From the NCBI GenBank assembly GCA_905197955.1, contig CAJKAR010000048.1, forward strand, positions 1 to 28,744: 28,744 bases of DNA, given 5' to 3'. A program made the translations under genes and the position numbers. Below the pieces are notes generated by a model, which was not told the origin of the DNA, did no database searches, and worked only from the letters and a program-made list of their open reading frames with translations. This document shows positions 1-7,927 of the stretch, in pieces. The DNA is from an uncultured Lentisphaeria bacterium. GTDB taxonomy: Bacteria; Verrucomicrobiota; Lentisphaeria; Victivallales; UBA1829. How positions within the stretch are numbered: position 1 is the stretch's first letter; each line of letters starts with the position of its first letter.

Positions 1-1
1 G

Positions 2-121
2 ACGATTCAAGAATACAGCGAACTGAAGGAACTTCCTTACGAAAGTACCCGCCGCGGGAGCCGAGTGTCGCAAAAGACTTTGAAGTGCATAGATTCTCAT
101 ATTGCATTCGCAACCGGATAA
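2..121 (+). CDS. C-terminal end of an unrecognised protein (partial at window edge)
   Basis: An open frame enters from the left edge and stops with TAA at 119-121, just 15 bp before the IS5-type element. The 39 residues (starting TIQEYSELKELPYES, ending IDSHIAFATG) are polar and read like a protein tail, but I recognise no family. A second open frame on the same strand runs to 138 and ends in the IS repeat, so frame choice is not certain. Its importance is mainly negative: neither this strand nor the reverse complement continues the acyltransferase gene that the IS interrupts on its other side. Confidence 0.35.
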   Translation, partial: TIQEYSELKELPYESTRRGSRVSQKTLKCIDSHIAFATG

Positions 122-136
122 CCTCAGCTGTATATT

Positions 137-149
137 AGGGTCTGCTGAA
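137..149 (+). repeat. IS5-type element, left terminal inverted repeat
   Basis: Sequence agggtctgctgaa. It matches the reverse complement of 1742-1754 at 12 of 13 positions, and similarity stops just inside this point. Confidence 0.75.
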
Positions 150-159
150 CCGGAAGGGA

Positions 160-1689
160 TCATGCTGCATTTTGAAAAAACGGCATAATGATCGGTTTCC
201 GGCCCATGAAAAATAGAGGCCGGAATCGGAGGAAGGGCAAAAAAGTTTCCGTATCCCATAGCCAGCGGATCAAGTTCACCGCAAGGAAGGTCATGGCAAT
301 AACAGTTTCAGAACAATCTCTGCGTCGAGCCATAACCCGTCCCAGTCCAAACCGCCGTTTGCACTGTCCAAATTTTCCCTCAATGGCATTGCGAGCTGAA
401 TTGTCAGCGAGCTGCTGCTTCAGAAATTCCGGATTCACGATTTTTGCAGGTCGCCCGAGACGCGGGCCGGAAAGCCTGATTCCATGTCCCGCGCAATATC
501 GCAGATTCTCCCTGTTGCGGAACAGTTTGTCCGCCAGAACAGCTTCCGGATAATGTCCCGTTCGAGCGCGGTAACGTTCACAAATCATTTGCAGATCGCC
601 ACCTTCATTGTATGCGTTCCAGGAGAGGCGCTCTATTCTTGCATATCCGTTTTCCAGGCTGACGGTCAGTTTCGCCCCGAATTCGGTTTCATGTCCGGCC
701 TTGCCGCGCACGATCGGACGAACATGCGGCTGATGCAAACTGACAATCCGGTCATCAATGCGCCTCGAATGATTGTCCAGCATCGTTCGCTGTTGATCGT
801 AAAGGGTTCGGATCAGGATCAGCTGTTCTGAAATGGTTTGCGGGATATTCCCGCAACGATCACGCAACTTCGCGATGAACGCCAGATTCCGGCGGATGGC
901 GTTGAGCAGAAAACGCAAAGCTCCGCGACGTTTTGATACACCACATTTCGGATGCTTGATGATCTCAAGATAACGCTTGCGGCAGATTTCCCGTTTCGTC
1001 CGGGGGCGGGGATTTCTGTCGCCGCATTGTCCGCGCAATTTGTCGATGACAGTCTCTGTGAGTTCGCTCGCTTCGTTGACCAGATTCAAATCCGTCGGAT
1101 ACCTGATGTCTGCCGGCGCGCAAGTCGCATCCATTAGAATGGTTCCGGAATTTTCTTCCTCACTTGAATTTGAATGCTCGGGCGGGACGCCGCCTCCGTC
1201 TGGCGGAGGATCATCTTCCGGGCGCATGGAGTTTTGCACTGACTCGATTATTTTGTCATTCAACGACATCACAACTTCCCGGGGCAGACGTTTCCGAAAA
1301 TGCGTCAGCAGCGAAGCGCTGAAAGGGGCCTTCGTCTGGAAGTTTTTAAAGCCAAGAAAATATTGAAGATACGGATTTTCGATCACGCTTTCCACGACTT
1401 CACGATCGCTCAGACCAAGAATTTCCTTGATCAGCAAGGCCCCGAGTGCTATACGGACATTCAAGGCTACTTCTCCTCGGCCATGGCTTTTGAAGTGGCG
1501 GGCATACTCTGACTCCACCTCTTCCCAGGGGACAAGATCGGCCATTTTCACCCAGCGGTTTTCCGGATTCAGACGCCCCGCAAAATACAGACCAATCTCC
1601 GGCAATTCTTTGTTCTGACACGTTTTTCGATACATCTCTTTTTCCTTACTGCACGGTTTTTCTCGTTTTTCAGGAATAAGATACTGCAT
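160..1689 (-). CDS. IS5-superfamily DDE transposase, full length
   Basis: This 509-residue transposase should catalyse cut-and-paste movement of the element that carries it. The N-terminal part (about 45-150) resembles the DUF772 domain: charged helices with SDREVVESVIENPYLQYFLG at 94-113. A Pro/Gly/Glu-rich linker (155-182) leads to the RNase H-like catalytic core. Candidate acidic residues are D187 (ILMDATCAPADI), D387 (AVLADKLF) and E437 (RNAIEGKFGQCKRRFGLG), the last in the typical helix before a hydrophobic C-terminal tail. No frameshift is visible, so the element may be active. The start is not certain: M1 at 1689 and M19 at 1635 are both possible and neither has a strong ribosome-binding site. 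Confidence 0.9.
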   Translation of the reverse strand: MQYLIPEKREKPCSKEKEMYRKTCQNKELPEIGLYFAGRLNPENRWVKMADLVPWEEVESEYARHFKSHGRGEVALNVRIALGALLIKEILGLSDREVVESVIENPYLQYFLGFKNFQTKAPFSASLLTHFRKRLPREVVMSLNDKIIESVQNSMRPEDDPPPDGGGVPPEHSNSSEEENSGTILMDATCAPADIRYPTDLNLVNEASELTETVIDKLRGQCGDRNPRPRTKREICRKRYLEIIKHPKCGVSKRRGALRFLLNAIRRNLAFIAKLRDRCGNIPQTISEQLILIRTLYDQQRTMLDNHSRRIDDRIVSLHQPHVRPIVRGKAGHETEFGAKLTVSLENGYARIERLSWNAYNEGGDLQMICERYRARTGHYPEAVLADKLFRNRENLRYCAGHGIRLSGPRLGRPAKIVNPEFLKQQLADNSARNAIEGKFGQCKRRFGLGRVMARRRDCSETVIAMTFLAVNLIRWLWDTETFLPFLRFRPLFFMGRKPIIMPFFQNAA

Positions 1690-1741
1690 AATCAGAACTT
1701 TTTCTGCTGCAATTTATTCAATTTCAATAGATTTTATCGCA

Positions 1742-1754
1742 TTCAGCAGGCCCT
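1742..1754 (-). repeat. IS5-type element, right terminal inverted repeat
   Basis: Sequence ttcagcaggccct. It supplies the premature TGA (complement of 1743-1745) that ends the interrupted acyltransferase reading frame. Confidence 0.75.
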
Positions 1755-2333
1755 AGATATGTGTCTTCCATCATGCAGCGCCTTCAGCAACGGCCGCAGT
1801 CCGGCCTGTTTGGAAATGACCTCATGAGCAGGACTGCGACGGTTTTTCAAAATACATTTTCCTATCAGAGGATTGGAAAACGGGCGCATGATGGATACCA
1901 TCCCCAAACCTGTTTTCTGACAAAAAGCGGTTCCGGCGATTTCCCAGTTGCCGTAATGAGCTGTTACAATAATTGCATTGCCCCGCTCTTCAAACAGATA
2001 ACGCATGGATTCTGCACTTCCGGCCATATGGATTTTTTCAGGCTTATAGTGTTGATCCATTTTGAAAATTTCTATCAGAAGTTTGCTGAACTGGCAAAAT
2101 ACCTCTTTCGCCAATTTATGTGCTTCCGAGAGAGAATCTGCAGCCCCGGCATGGAGCAGATGCTGGATTGTCCTGACTCGATGCCGCTTGTCTGCGCGCA
2201 TGAGCAGCAGAAAAAGAACGCGGGAAATCCAGTAGCTTTGCTTCAATGACAAACGGCGGACAAAGAGATAAAGCAAGTAAAATGGAATAAACTCCAGGTA
2301 GATCAAAAACAACGATTTCCTGCGTTTTCCCAT
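1755..2333 (-). pseudogene. LpxL/HtrB-like lipid A acyltransferase, 3' end removed at the IS
   Basis: The reading frame encodes an N-terminal hydrophobic anchor (about residues 7-45) and the family's catalytic H-x4-E/D motif at 126-131 (AHYGNWE). Family members transfer an acyl chain onto the lipid A precursor at the inner membrane. The frame reaches KALHDGRHI, where homologues continue for roughly 100 more residues, and then enters the IS repeat and stops at 1743. I chose ATG at 2333 (MGKRRKSLF) because it has GGGA about 8 bases upstream; a GTG at 2387 is also possible. The missing 3' part does not occur at 1-136 on either strand, so the gene is probably non-functional. Confidence 0.75.
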
Positions 2334-2524
2334 CGCGATTTCCCAGTTAACTATCGTGTGACTCCCTGTTAAAATAACATATTTCACCTCATCTTCAATT
2401 CAATAAATAATAAAAATAATATTTTTTAATATTTTCAAATAAGACTCCCCCATCTTGAATTTCAGTGATTGTCCTTAATTTTCTGAAACGCGTTGGTAAA
2501 TTCCGATGTTGAATTTTGATGTGA

Positions 2525-2552
2525 TTGTATTTACTGGATTTTGTGGTATAAT
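2525..2552 (+). promoter_or_regulatory. Probable sigma-70-type promoter of the GntR-type regulator gene
   Basis: TTGTAT (2525-2530) and a perfect TATAAT (2547-2552) are separated by 16 bp in an AT-rich gap. The -10 box ends 18 bp before the regulator start, and AGGAG lies between, so the 5' leader would be very short. The rest of the 2388-2570 gap shows nothing else. Confidence 0.55.
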
Positions 2553-2570
2553 ATAATTTAGGAGAGTGAT

Positions 2571-3647
2571 ATGTCGCGCAGTGAAACATTCAAACCTTTG
2601 TATAAAAAGCTGGTCGAAAAGATTGAACTGGACATTATCCGGCGAAATCTGAAGACCGGGGATTTTTTCTGCATATTGAAAGATTTATGCGATCAATACA
2701 AGGTGTCCATCATTACCGTACGGAAAGCGGTATCCATCCTTGAGAACAACGGTATTCTCTCCTGCAAGTCCGCCAGCGGGATCTATATTGCCAACCGGGA
2801 GCTGCTGAATACTCTGAATGCGTTCGAACGCATCATTCTGATTCCACACCATCATTACAAACAACAGCCGAATCTGTTTTTCGAGTTGCGGCTGAGCTCA
2901 CTGCTTCAAACGCTCGCCCAAAAGGGATATGTCGGATTGCCGATTTACCGGGAGGATTTGAATCCGGAGAGGATCAATCTGCTGGGGCAGCGAGTCCTTG
3001 GAGTAATTGGCGGAAACAGTATGGCCCGGGAACTGCTGCCTCGCAACGCCGCGTCTCCGAAACTGATGTTGATCAATCCGCCACAAGAGATCGCGCCATC
3101 ACCTCAGGTGTGCCTGTGCCGGTATGACTTTCGGGAACAGTTCCGGAAATCGTATGAATTCGCAATGCGCCGGAACATGCCCGAAATCGTCCGCCTTGTC
3201 ACGGATCCGTCTTATCATGTTCCTGATCTGGAGGCTCAGGCCTCACTGGTGCAGTTCGATCTTCCGAAACTCGATCAGACAGAGCCGTCCATCGAAACCG
3301 GCCGCCGTATGGCAAACGAGTTATTCGCAAAGGGGTCAACGTCCGACTGCTTTTTCTGGATTACCGATGATTTTGTTGCTCTGGGCATCCATGAGTTTTT
3401 TTTAGAGCGAGGAGTCAATCTGATTGCCGAACAGCGGATTCTGGTAAACGCATCGCCGTCATTTCCCCTCATAGAAGCAATGGGATTGCCGGTTATTGGT
3501 TTCGGACCAACCAAAATCGGTCATGATGCGGCTTCTTTCTTTTGCGATTTCCTGGATGCTTCACCAGAGTCTCGTCCCTCTGCTCCACTGCTGATTTCGC
3601 CTGAAGCTAATCGACCGGCGCAAATTGACCGTCTCCAAGCACCATAA
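2571..3647 (+). CDS. GntR-type transcription regulator with a LacI-like ligand-binding domain
   Basis: This 358-residue regulator has an N-terminal winged helix typical of GntR (residues 8-72: PLYKKLVEKIELDIIRR, then VSIITVRKAVSILENNGIL as the recognition region, then the wing ending SGIYIANRE). The remainder (about 85-345) has the alternating pattern of a periplasmic-binding-protein-like effector domain, for example VLGVIGGN and SDCFFWITDDFVALGIHEFF. Such proteins usually respond to a sugar or its phosphate. AGGAG lies 8 bases before the ATG. It converges on the hydrolase operon and overlaps the last gene by 41 bp, so it probably controls that operon, although no operator is evident. Confidence 0.85.
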   Translation: MSRSETFKPLYKKLVEKIELDIIRRNLKTGDFFCILKDLCDQYKVSIITVRKAVSILENNGILSCKSASGIYIANRELLNTLNAFERIILIPHHHYKQQPNLFFELRLSSLLQTLAQKGYVGLPIYREDLNPERINLLGQRVLGVIGGNSMARELLPRNAASPKLMLINPPQEIAPSPQVCLCRYDFREQFRKSYEFAMRRNMPEIVRLVTDPSYHVPDLEAQASLVQFDLPKLDQTEPSIETGRRMANELFAKGSTSDCFFWITDDFVALGIHEFFLERGVNLIAEQRILVNASPSFPLIEAMGLPVIGFGPTKIGHDAASFFCDFLDASPESRPSAPLLISPEANRPAQIDRLQAP

Positions 3648-4812
3648 TGCCGAATGGCGCTTCACTGGTCAGGCGGAGACCAAACTCGCCGGCAGGATTC
3701 AACAGATTCACAGTCTGAATGGGATGTCCGGCATCGAATACAATTTCCTGAACAGTTGCTCCACGATTGATGATTCGGCAATGTACGTTTGCATGCTTTT
3801 CTCCCGTCAGGAGAAGCGTTCCAGAAAAGCTGTCAAACATTTTTTCCGGCAAATGGTAGAGCAGGTTTTGTTCTACGCTCAGCCCAAACGAGAGGCCGGA
3901 GTGGAAAGTTGTTTCCGGAAAGACCAGCGACTGCTTTTGACCGTTGGATGTATAATAACAGTCTGTTTCCATCATGCGGAAACGATATGCGCCATATCCT
4001 CCGACCGGTGACTCATATGGTTCAAGTTCTGTTAGGAGCACACGAGGAGAGGTTTGAACTTTTCCGGTCGCAAGTTTAATCACTGTTTGCAGCACATCTG
4101 CACAAAGCAGAACGGCATTCCGGTACATGGACAAGCAGTATGCGGCATCTTTATTTTTCCCGTTCCAGTGTGAAAGCAGAATTTCCATACAGTTCCTGCG
4201 AGCTGTCCGTGCTGTGCGGCAATAGCAAGAGTAGAGGCGCAGAGCCGCTTCCGGGACGCTGGAACCAAGCATGCTGGGCGTAGCCACAACATCCGGGAAA
4301 TCCGAACAATTCAGCCTGGCTAGAATTTCCGCCGGCGAGAATCCTCCGATTCCCATACGGTCAAAGAAAAACAGATCACTTCCCCCAGGCCCCTCCAGAG
4401 CGTGAATGCCGAAACAGGCATCCTGCAGGACATGCAGCAGAACGCCAAGATATTTCATTGCTTCCTCCTCCTGGCCCTCGCCAAGCAGACTTGTACTCAG
4501 CTCCAGAAAATGAAGAAAACCGGGAAGCGCAATGTCATAATTTGCGTTCCGGAAAGTGCGGGCACGACGGATGTGTCCAGTATAATCGACAGTATGGTAG
4601 CGATATAGCTCGGCATAAGATACATCTGGCAGATAATGGAACCATTCCCCGGATGGAAGACGGCAATAGCGTGCAAACTCTTGAGGAGCATTGAATGCCA
4701 GATCCGGATAAAGGCAAAATTCTTCTGCCAAACGGCAACGCGGTCCGGGGATTTCCGGGACAAGCTTTAAGGCATTTGCGGTCATCTTGCGATGCTGGGC
4801 TGTTGCCGGCAT
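3607..4812 (-). CDS. Zinc phospholipase C/P1 nuclease-like domain fused to an NPCBM-like carbohydrate-binding domain
   Basis: The 401-residue protein has no signal peptide that I can see. Residues 50-145 are helical and carry H127-x3-D131-x5-H137 (LHVLQDACFGIH), with H59, H73 and H101 upstream. The spacing matches the zinc-ligand pattern of zinc-dependent phospholipase C and S1/P1 nucleases. Residues about 260-395 resemble an NPCBM module, with GLSFGLSVEQNLLYHLPEKMFDSFSGTLLLT and a beta-rich ending. The substrate is unknown, and a deacylase, phosphodiesterase or non-catalytic sugar-binding role are all possible. AGGAG sits 10 bases before the ATG, and the start lies 2 bases after the DUF4838 stop, so the genes are co-translated. 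The 3' end overlaps the convergent regulator gene. Confidence 0.6.
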   Translation of the reverse strand: MPATAQHRKMTANALKLVPEIPGPRCRLAEEFCLYPDLAFNAPQEFARYCRLPSGEWFHYLPDVSYAELYRYHTVDYTGHIRRARTFRNANYDIALPGFLHFLELSTSLLGEGQEEEAMKYLGVLLHVLQDACFGIHALEGPGGSDLFFFDRMGIGGFSPAEILARLNCSDFPDVVATPSMLGSSVPEAALRLYSCYCRTARTARRNCMEILLSHWNGKNKDAAYCLSMYRNAVLLCADVLQTVIKLATGKVQTSPRVLLTELEPYESPVGGYGAYRFRMMETDCYYTSNGQKQSLVFPETTFHSGLSFGLSVEQNLLYHLPEKMFDSFSGTLLLTGEKHANVHCRIINRGATVQEIVFDAGHPIQTVNLLNPAGEFGLRLTSEAPFGIMVLGDGQFAPVD

Positions 4813-4814
4813 AT

Positions 4815-7055
4815 TTATTTTTCTCCTGTGTCAAAGATTACTCGACCAAACCGGCTGACCGGGAAGTCCGCTATTGGACGCAGCGTCGGACTCCAGAGAT
4901 CGAAACGATTCCAGACTCCACCGTAGCGCATAATTTGCAAACGCAAATTCTTCCGTCCGGCAAGCGGAAGCCGGAACATGGCAAAGAATGTTCCATCGGT
5001 GTGTTCATTTCGCACACGATACTCCTGCCAGAATGCCCACGACCGATTGATATTGGGGGCATAATTTTTCTGTACGGCCTCTGAATCTTCAGCAGTAAAT
5101 ATACGGAATTCATCTTCTGTGGACGCGTTCGGCATTTCGATTCGGAAAAACAATTCGTTTCCGTGGCAAAGCATCTGTACAGTTGCTGCTTTTTCGGGTG
5201 GGCTCCCCCACTGCCGCTCAACCAGAGATATTATAGGTTGTTCCTTCCAGTCAGACTCCTCCGGTTCCTCTGAAATACTCCTGCAGTAATATTCCGGAAT
5301 CTGATCGGCATGTTGATGAAAGTGCGCGGATTCCTGAAAAAAACGGGAGTAGATCCGGTCCCTCCAGAAAACTATCCTCTGATATTCCAGAGAATCCGGC
5401 TCACATTGATCTACCGCCTGATTGAGCAGCTGTTTTAATTCCAGCACTTGCTTTTCATTATAACGAATACGATGAATGAAAGCAATCTCATCCATTGTTT
5501 CTGGTGACCAGGGTATTCCTTCCCAGCGCGAGATCAGCAGGGCGTAGAACTTGCGCATCGTATCCGCCGCCGGACCGAATGAGTTTCTTGTGTAATCAGC
5601 CAGCAGTTCATCTACATTGTATTCCGGATTCCATAAAAGACGGCTTTGCAGCCAAACCATCGGATACGTGGAAAATGCGTTTAAGCGACCTTCTTCGCCA
5701 GACCGGTTCATCCGCGAATTCAAGCCGTTGATAAAACAGCTGTCGGTCAGATTCCTGATTGCCAGGAGCCAGCGCTTGAAAATATTAGGATACATGAATG
5801 GAACTTTTGAGGTATATGTGGTCGGTTCAACGATATTCAGCCAGATTCCGAAACGCTCCTTTTTATTGTTCAGCAGTCTTGACCAGGCTTGAACTTTTTC
5901 CAGCTCATGCTGGAATACATCCGAAGCGGAAGCGTAGTGCAAAATTTTCGTGACATAGGTGATATCGACATTATCTGGAAGCCTGCGTCCCTCCGGGGGG
6001 GCCTGATAATGCTGATAGGCTAAAGTCGCCAGACGGCGGTCCGGCCAGATCGCACGGATTGCTTCCGCATAACGAGCGACAAAACAGAAAGCCCACTCGG
6101 ATGCCTGTTTTTCAAACGAAAGCATCGGTTTATATTGACGCCGGCACGCGGAACATTGACAGCTGTTTTCCGGAGTCATGCCGTCGTTGAACGCAAAATA
6201 AACTTCCTTTCCCAGAGGAGGGCACGGCCCCCATGCATTGGAAGGCGCTTCCCCATGATCGAATGCGTCCAGATTGCGAAGCATCTGTTCCAGAACTCCG
6301 GGCTGATTCGGGCATAGATAATTACGGTGTGGATGTTTTGCATTAAAATGTGTTTTTCCATCTTTTCCGACCGCAAAATATTCGGGGTACGTGTTTTTAT
6401 AAAGCGCGTACCATCCGATCTGGGTATGGTTGGCCCTGCGGGATGGGACAGAACTGCCAAAACGCAGCACAGGATGCCACAGCCGCTGGTATTTCTCCGG
6501 CCACGCATAATAACTGACCCCCCCCTCGCGGGAACGGAAACGCGGCCAATCATAAATATTCCAATGGCTAAGTTTCAAAGTCGTGCAGCGGGGAATCATC
6601 GTTCCGAATCCATCCGGATGGATTCGCCGATCATCAGGATAATACCAGCGCACCCCCAGAGCCCGCTCCAGATATTCATAGACTGCAAAAAGTGTCCCCC
6701 GGTCAAATCCATCAGGAGAGACCTCCCCGCAAAGGATGAGATCCCTGCCGTTTGATCGGACAACAAGTGACTCAGGCTTCAGACAGTTCAGTTTTCCAAC
6801 CAGTTGCACAGCAACGTTTGTGGACCCGATGAAAATGCGTTCCGGATATGTTCCTGCACGGCTTTCCGGAATGATTTTCAGCTTTTTTCCGATCGCTTCG
6901 GCTATGATTTCATTCAGAAAGTCTGCTGCATAGGCCTGAGTTTCCCCTGGAGGAAAGATCAGTTTCTTTGGATGGTCCGGCAGAACAATCACGGGGGTGG
7001 CAAAGGCTATGACGCTTTGCAGGCAAAAACAGACGAGAACCAGTCTAATGCGCAT
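4815..7055 (-). CDS. Secreted DUF4838 glycosidase-like protein
   Basis: From the ATG at 7055 the product is 746 residues and begins with a signal peptide (MRIRLVLVCFCLQSVIAFA). The upstream in-frame ATG at 7127 would bury this signal and lies inside the previous gene. A GH67/GH20b-like N-terminal domain (ETQAYAADFLNEII, RIFIGST, GRDLILCGE, LGVRWYYPDD) precedes a large DUF4838 region with NDG and CQCSACRRQYKP motifs. The last ~130 residues look like a CBM9-type beta-sandwich. DUF4838 proteins occur with glycan-degrading genes and are related to alpha-glucuronidases, but the reaction is not settled. The start overlaps the pseudopilin stop by 11 bp and the stop is 2 bp before the next gene. Confidence 0.85.
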   Translation of the reverse strand: MRIRLVLVCFCLQSVIAFATPVIVLPDHPKKLIFPPGETQAYAADFLNEIIAEAIGKKLKIIPESRAGTYPERIFIGSTNVAVQLVGKLNCLKPESLVVRSNGRDLILCGEVSPDGFDRGTLFAVYEYLERALGVRWYYPDDRRIHPDGFGTMIPRCTTLKLSHWNIYDWPRFRSREGGVSYYAWPEKYQRLWHPVLRFGSSVPSRRANHTQIGWYALYKNTYPEYFAVGKDGKTHFNAKHPHRNYLCPNQPGVLEQMLRNLDAFDHGEAPSNAWGPCPPLGKEVYFAFNDGMTPENSCQCSACRRQYKPMLSFEKQASEWAFCFVARYAEAIRAIWPDRRLATLAYQHYQAPPEGRRLPDNVDITYVTKILHYASASDVFQHELEKVQAWSRLLNNKKERFGIWLNIVEPTTYTSKVPFMYPNIFKRWLLAIRNLTDSCFINGLNSRMNRSGEEGRLNAFSTYPMVWLQSRLLWNPEYNVDELLADYTRNSFGPAADTMRKFYALLISRWEGIPWSPETMDEIAFIHRIRYNEKQVLELKQLLNQAVDQCEPDSLEYQRIVFWRDRIYSRFFQESAHFHQHADQIPEYYCRSISEEPEESDWKEQPIISLVERQWGSPPEKAATVQMLCHGNELFFRIEMPNASTEDEFRIFTAEDSEAVQKNYAPNINRSWAFWQEYRVRNEHTDGTFFAMFRLPLAGRKNLRLQIMRYGGVWNRFDLWSPTLRPIADFPVSRFGRVIFDTGEK

Positions 7056-7605
7056 ACCTCGGACATCCCTTGGCAGAAAGTTCCCGTTGAAAACTGCTCC
7101 GGACACTTCCATCCAGAAATCCGGCATTGGCCCTGCGGTTATGCCGATAATGAACGACCAGTTTATAAGGACCGTAATTGCCGTAAAAGTTGATAAACTG
7201 CTGAAACGTATCCAAGTTCAAAGAATCAGCCAAAAGCACATAATCGGATGGAGAACCGGTAATATGCAGAGTATGGGTATCTCCAATAACTCTTCGCATT
7301 CCGAAAACGTTTTTATGAGTGTCGTCTTCTCTGATCCAGGAAGGACAGCGCAACACAGAAAGTTGTGATTGCGCTACCAATCCGGTTTCAAGCAGAGTAT
7401 CAGTCCAGCGTTGAGTGGATACAGCGTCATACGCATCCAGATACATGAACAACCCGGTCAAAGATTGCTTCATGTTCCCTGAACAGACAATTGATTTTGC
7501 GGTTGCTCGTGTGCGATTCAGCATCGGCAGCAATATTGCTGCCAGTATAAGGATGATTGAAAACGTAACAAGCAGCTCTGTCAGAGAAAATTTTTTAGTC
7601 GTCAT
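7045..7605 (-). CDS. Type II secretion pseudopilin-like protein with prepilin N-terminus and C-terminal H...DG signature
   Basis: The 186-residue product has a short positive leader (MTTKK) and then FSLTELLVTFSIILILAAIL, the class III prepilin helix with the key Glu at +5. The expected Gly before the cleavage site is Lys, as I recall for many Lentisphaerota members. The C-terminal part holds HYRHNRRANAGFLDGSV, the His-to-Asp-Gly signature of these large PVC families. The likely location is the inner membrane or periplasm. ATG 7605 gives the usual short leader; a TTG at 7614 is also in frame, and neither has a clear ribosome-binding site. It is the first gene of the operon with the DUF4838 protein and the NPCBM fusion. 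Confidence 0.85.
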   Translation of the reverse strand: MTTKKFSLTELLVTFSIILILAAILLPMLNRTRATAKSIVCSGNMKQSLTGLFMYLDAYDAVSTQRWTDTLLETGLVAQSQLSVLRCPSWIREDDTHKNVFGMRRVIGDTHTLHITGSPSDYVLLADSLNLDTFQQFINFYGNYGPYKLVVHYRHNRRANAGFLDGSVRSSFQRELSAKGCPRYAH

Positions 7606-7832
7606 AATGGACAAATATAACTAAAAAGTTGTCGTTCTGCTTCTGTATAATTGAAAGATGAAATACGGAAGTAATATATCATACGCAATACTGTTTTCAA
7701 GAAAAAGCAAATATGAGGAACGATTTTTATCTAAGGTCGGATCGGAATGGTATTTTAAAGAAAAAATGCAAGCTCGTTCCAGGTCAGAATTCTAAAAAAA
7801 TACTAAAATTATATTTTTTATTATTTTTGTGC
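7606..7832. other. AT-rich gap between divergent transcription units, no gene seen
   Basis: The stretch between the pseudopilin start and the lipoprotein promoter is AT-rich with poly-A and poly-T runs. It probably contains the promoter of the minus-strand operon, but I cannot identify it confidently. The short plus-strand frame crossing it has poor composition and runs through the lipoprotein promoter. Confidence 0.4.
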
Positions 7833-7860
7833 TTGATTTCCTTTAAAGCCATGATATACT
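7833..7860 (+). promoter_or_regulatory. Sigma-70-type promoter of the TRL-like lipoprotein gene
   Basis: TTGATT (7833-7838) and TATACT (7855-7860) are spaced by 16 bp. Transcription would start near 7867, giving a leader of about 60 bases that includes the perfect inverted repeat at 7874-7892. Confidence 0.55.
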
Positions 7861-7873
7861 ATTTCCAAGGCAG

Positions 7874-7892
7874 GATCAATATGGTATTGATC
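7874..7892 (+). promoter_or_regulatory. Perfect 8-bp inverted repeat just downstream of the promoter (possible operator)
   Basis: Arms gatcaata (7874-7881) and tattgatc (7885-7892) flank a 3-base centre. The 19-bp site lies about 15-32 bp after the -10 box, a position suited to a roadblock operator or a small leader hairpin. No U-tract follows, so it is not a terminator. Confidence 0.4.
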
Positions 7893-7927
7893 TTGATTTC
7901 AGTAACCGAAAAACGAAAGGAAATGGT

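Larger units (their letters stand above)
137..1754 (-). mobile_element. Complete IS5-superfamily insertion sequence
   Basis: The element is about 1.6 kb with one transposase gene on the minus strand. The left end reads agggtctgctgaa at 137-149 and the right end is its inverted copy with one mismatch (ttcagcaggccct at 1742-1754). The transposase stop lies 23 bp inside the left end and its start about 65 bp inside the right end, a normal compact IS layout. TA flanks GGG/CCC on both sides, so the target duplication may be only TA, or TA may be part of the repeat. The right end lies inside an acyltransferase gene whose remainder is absent beyond the left end. Confidence 0.85.
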
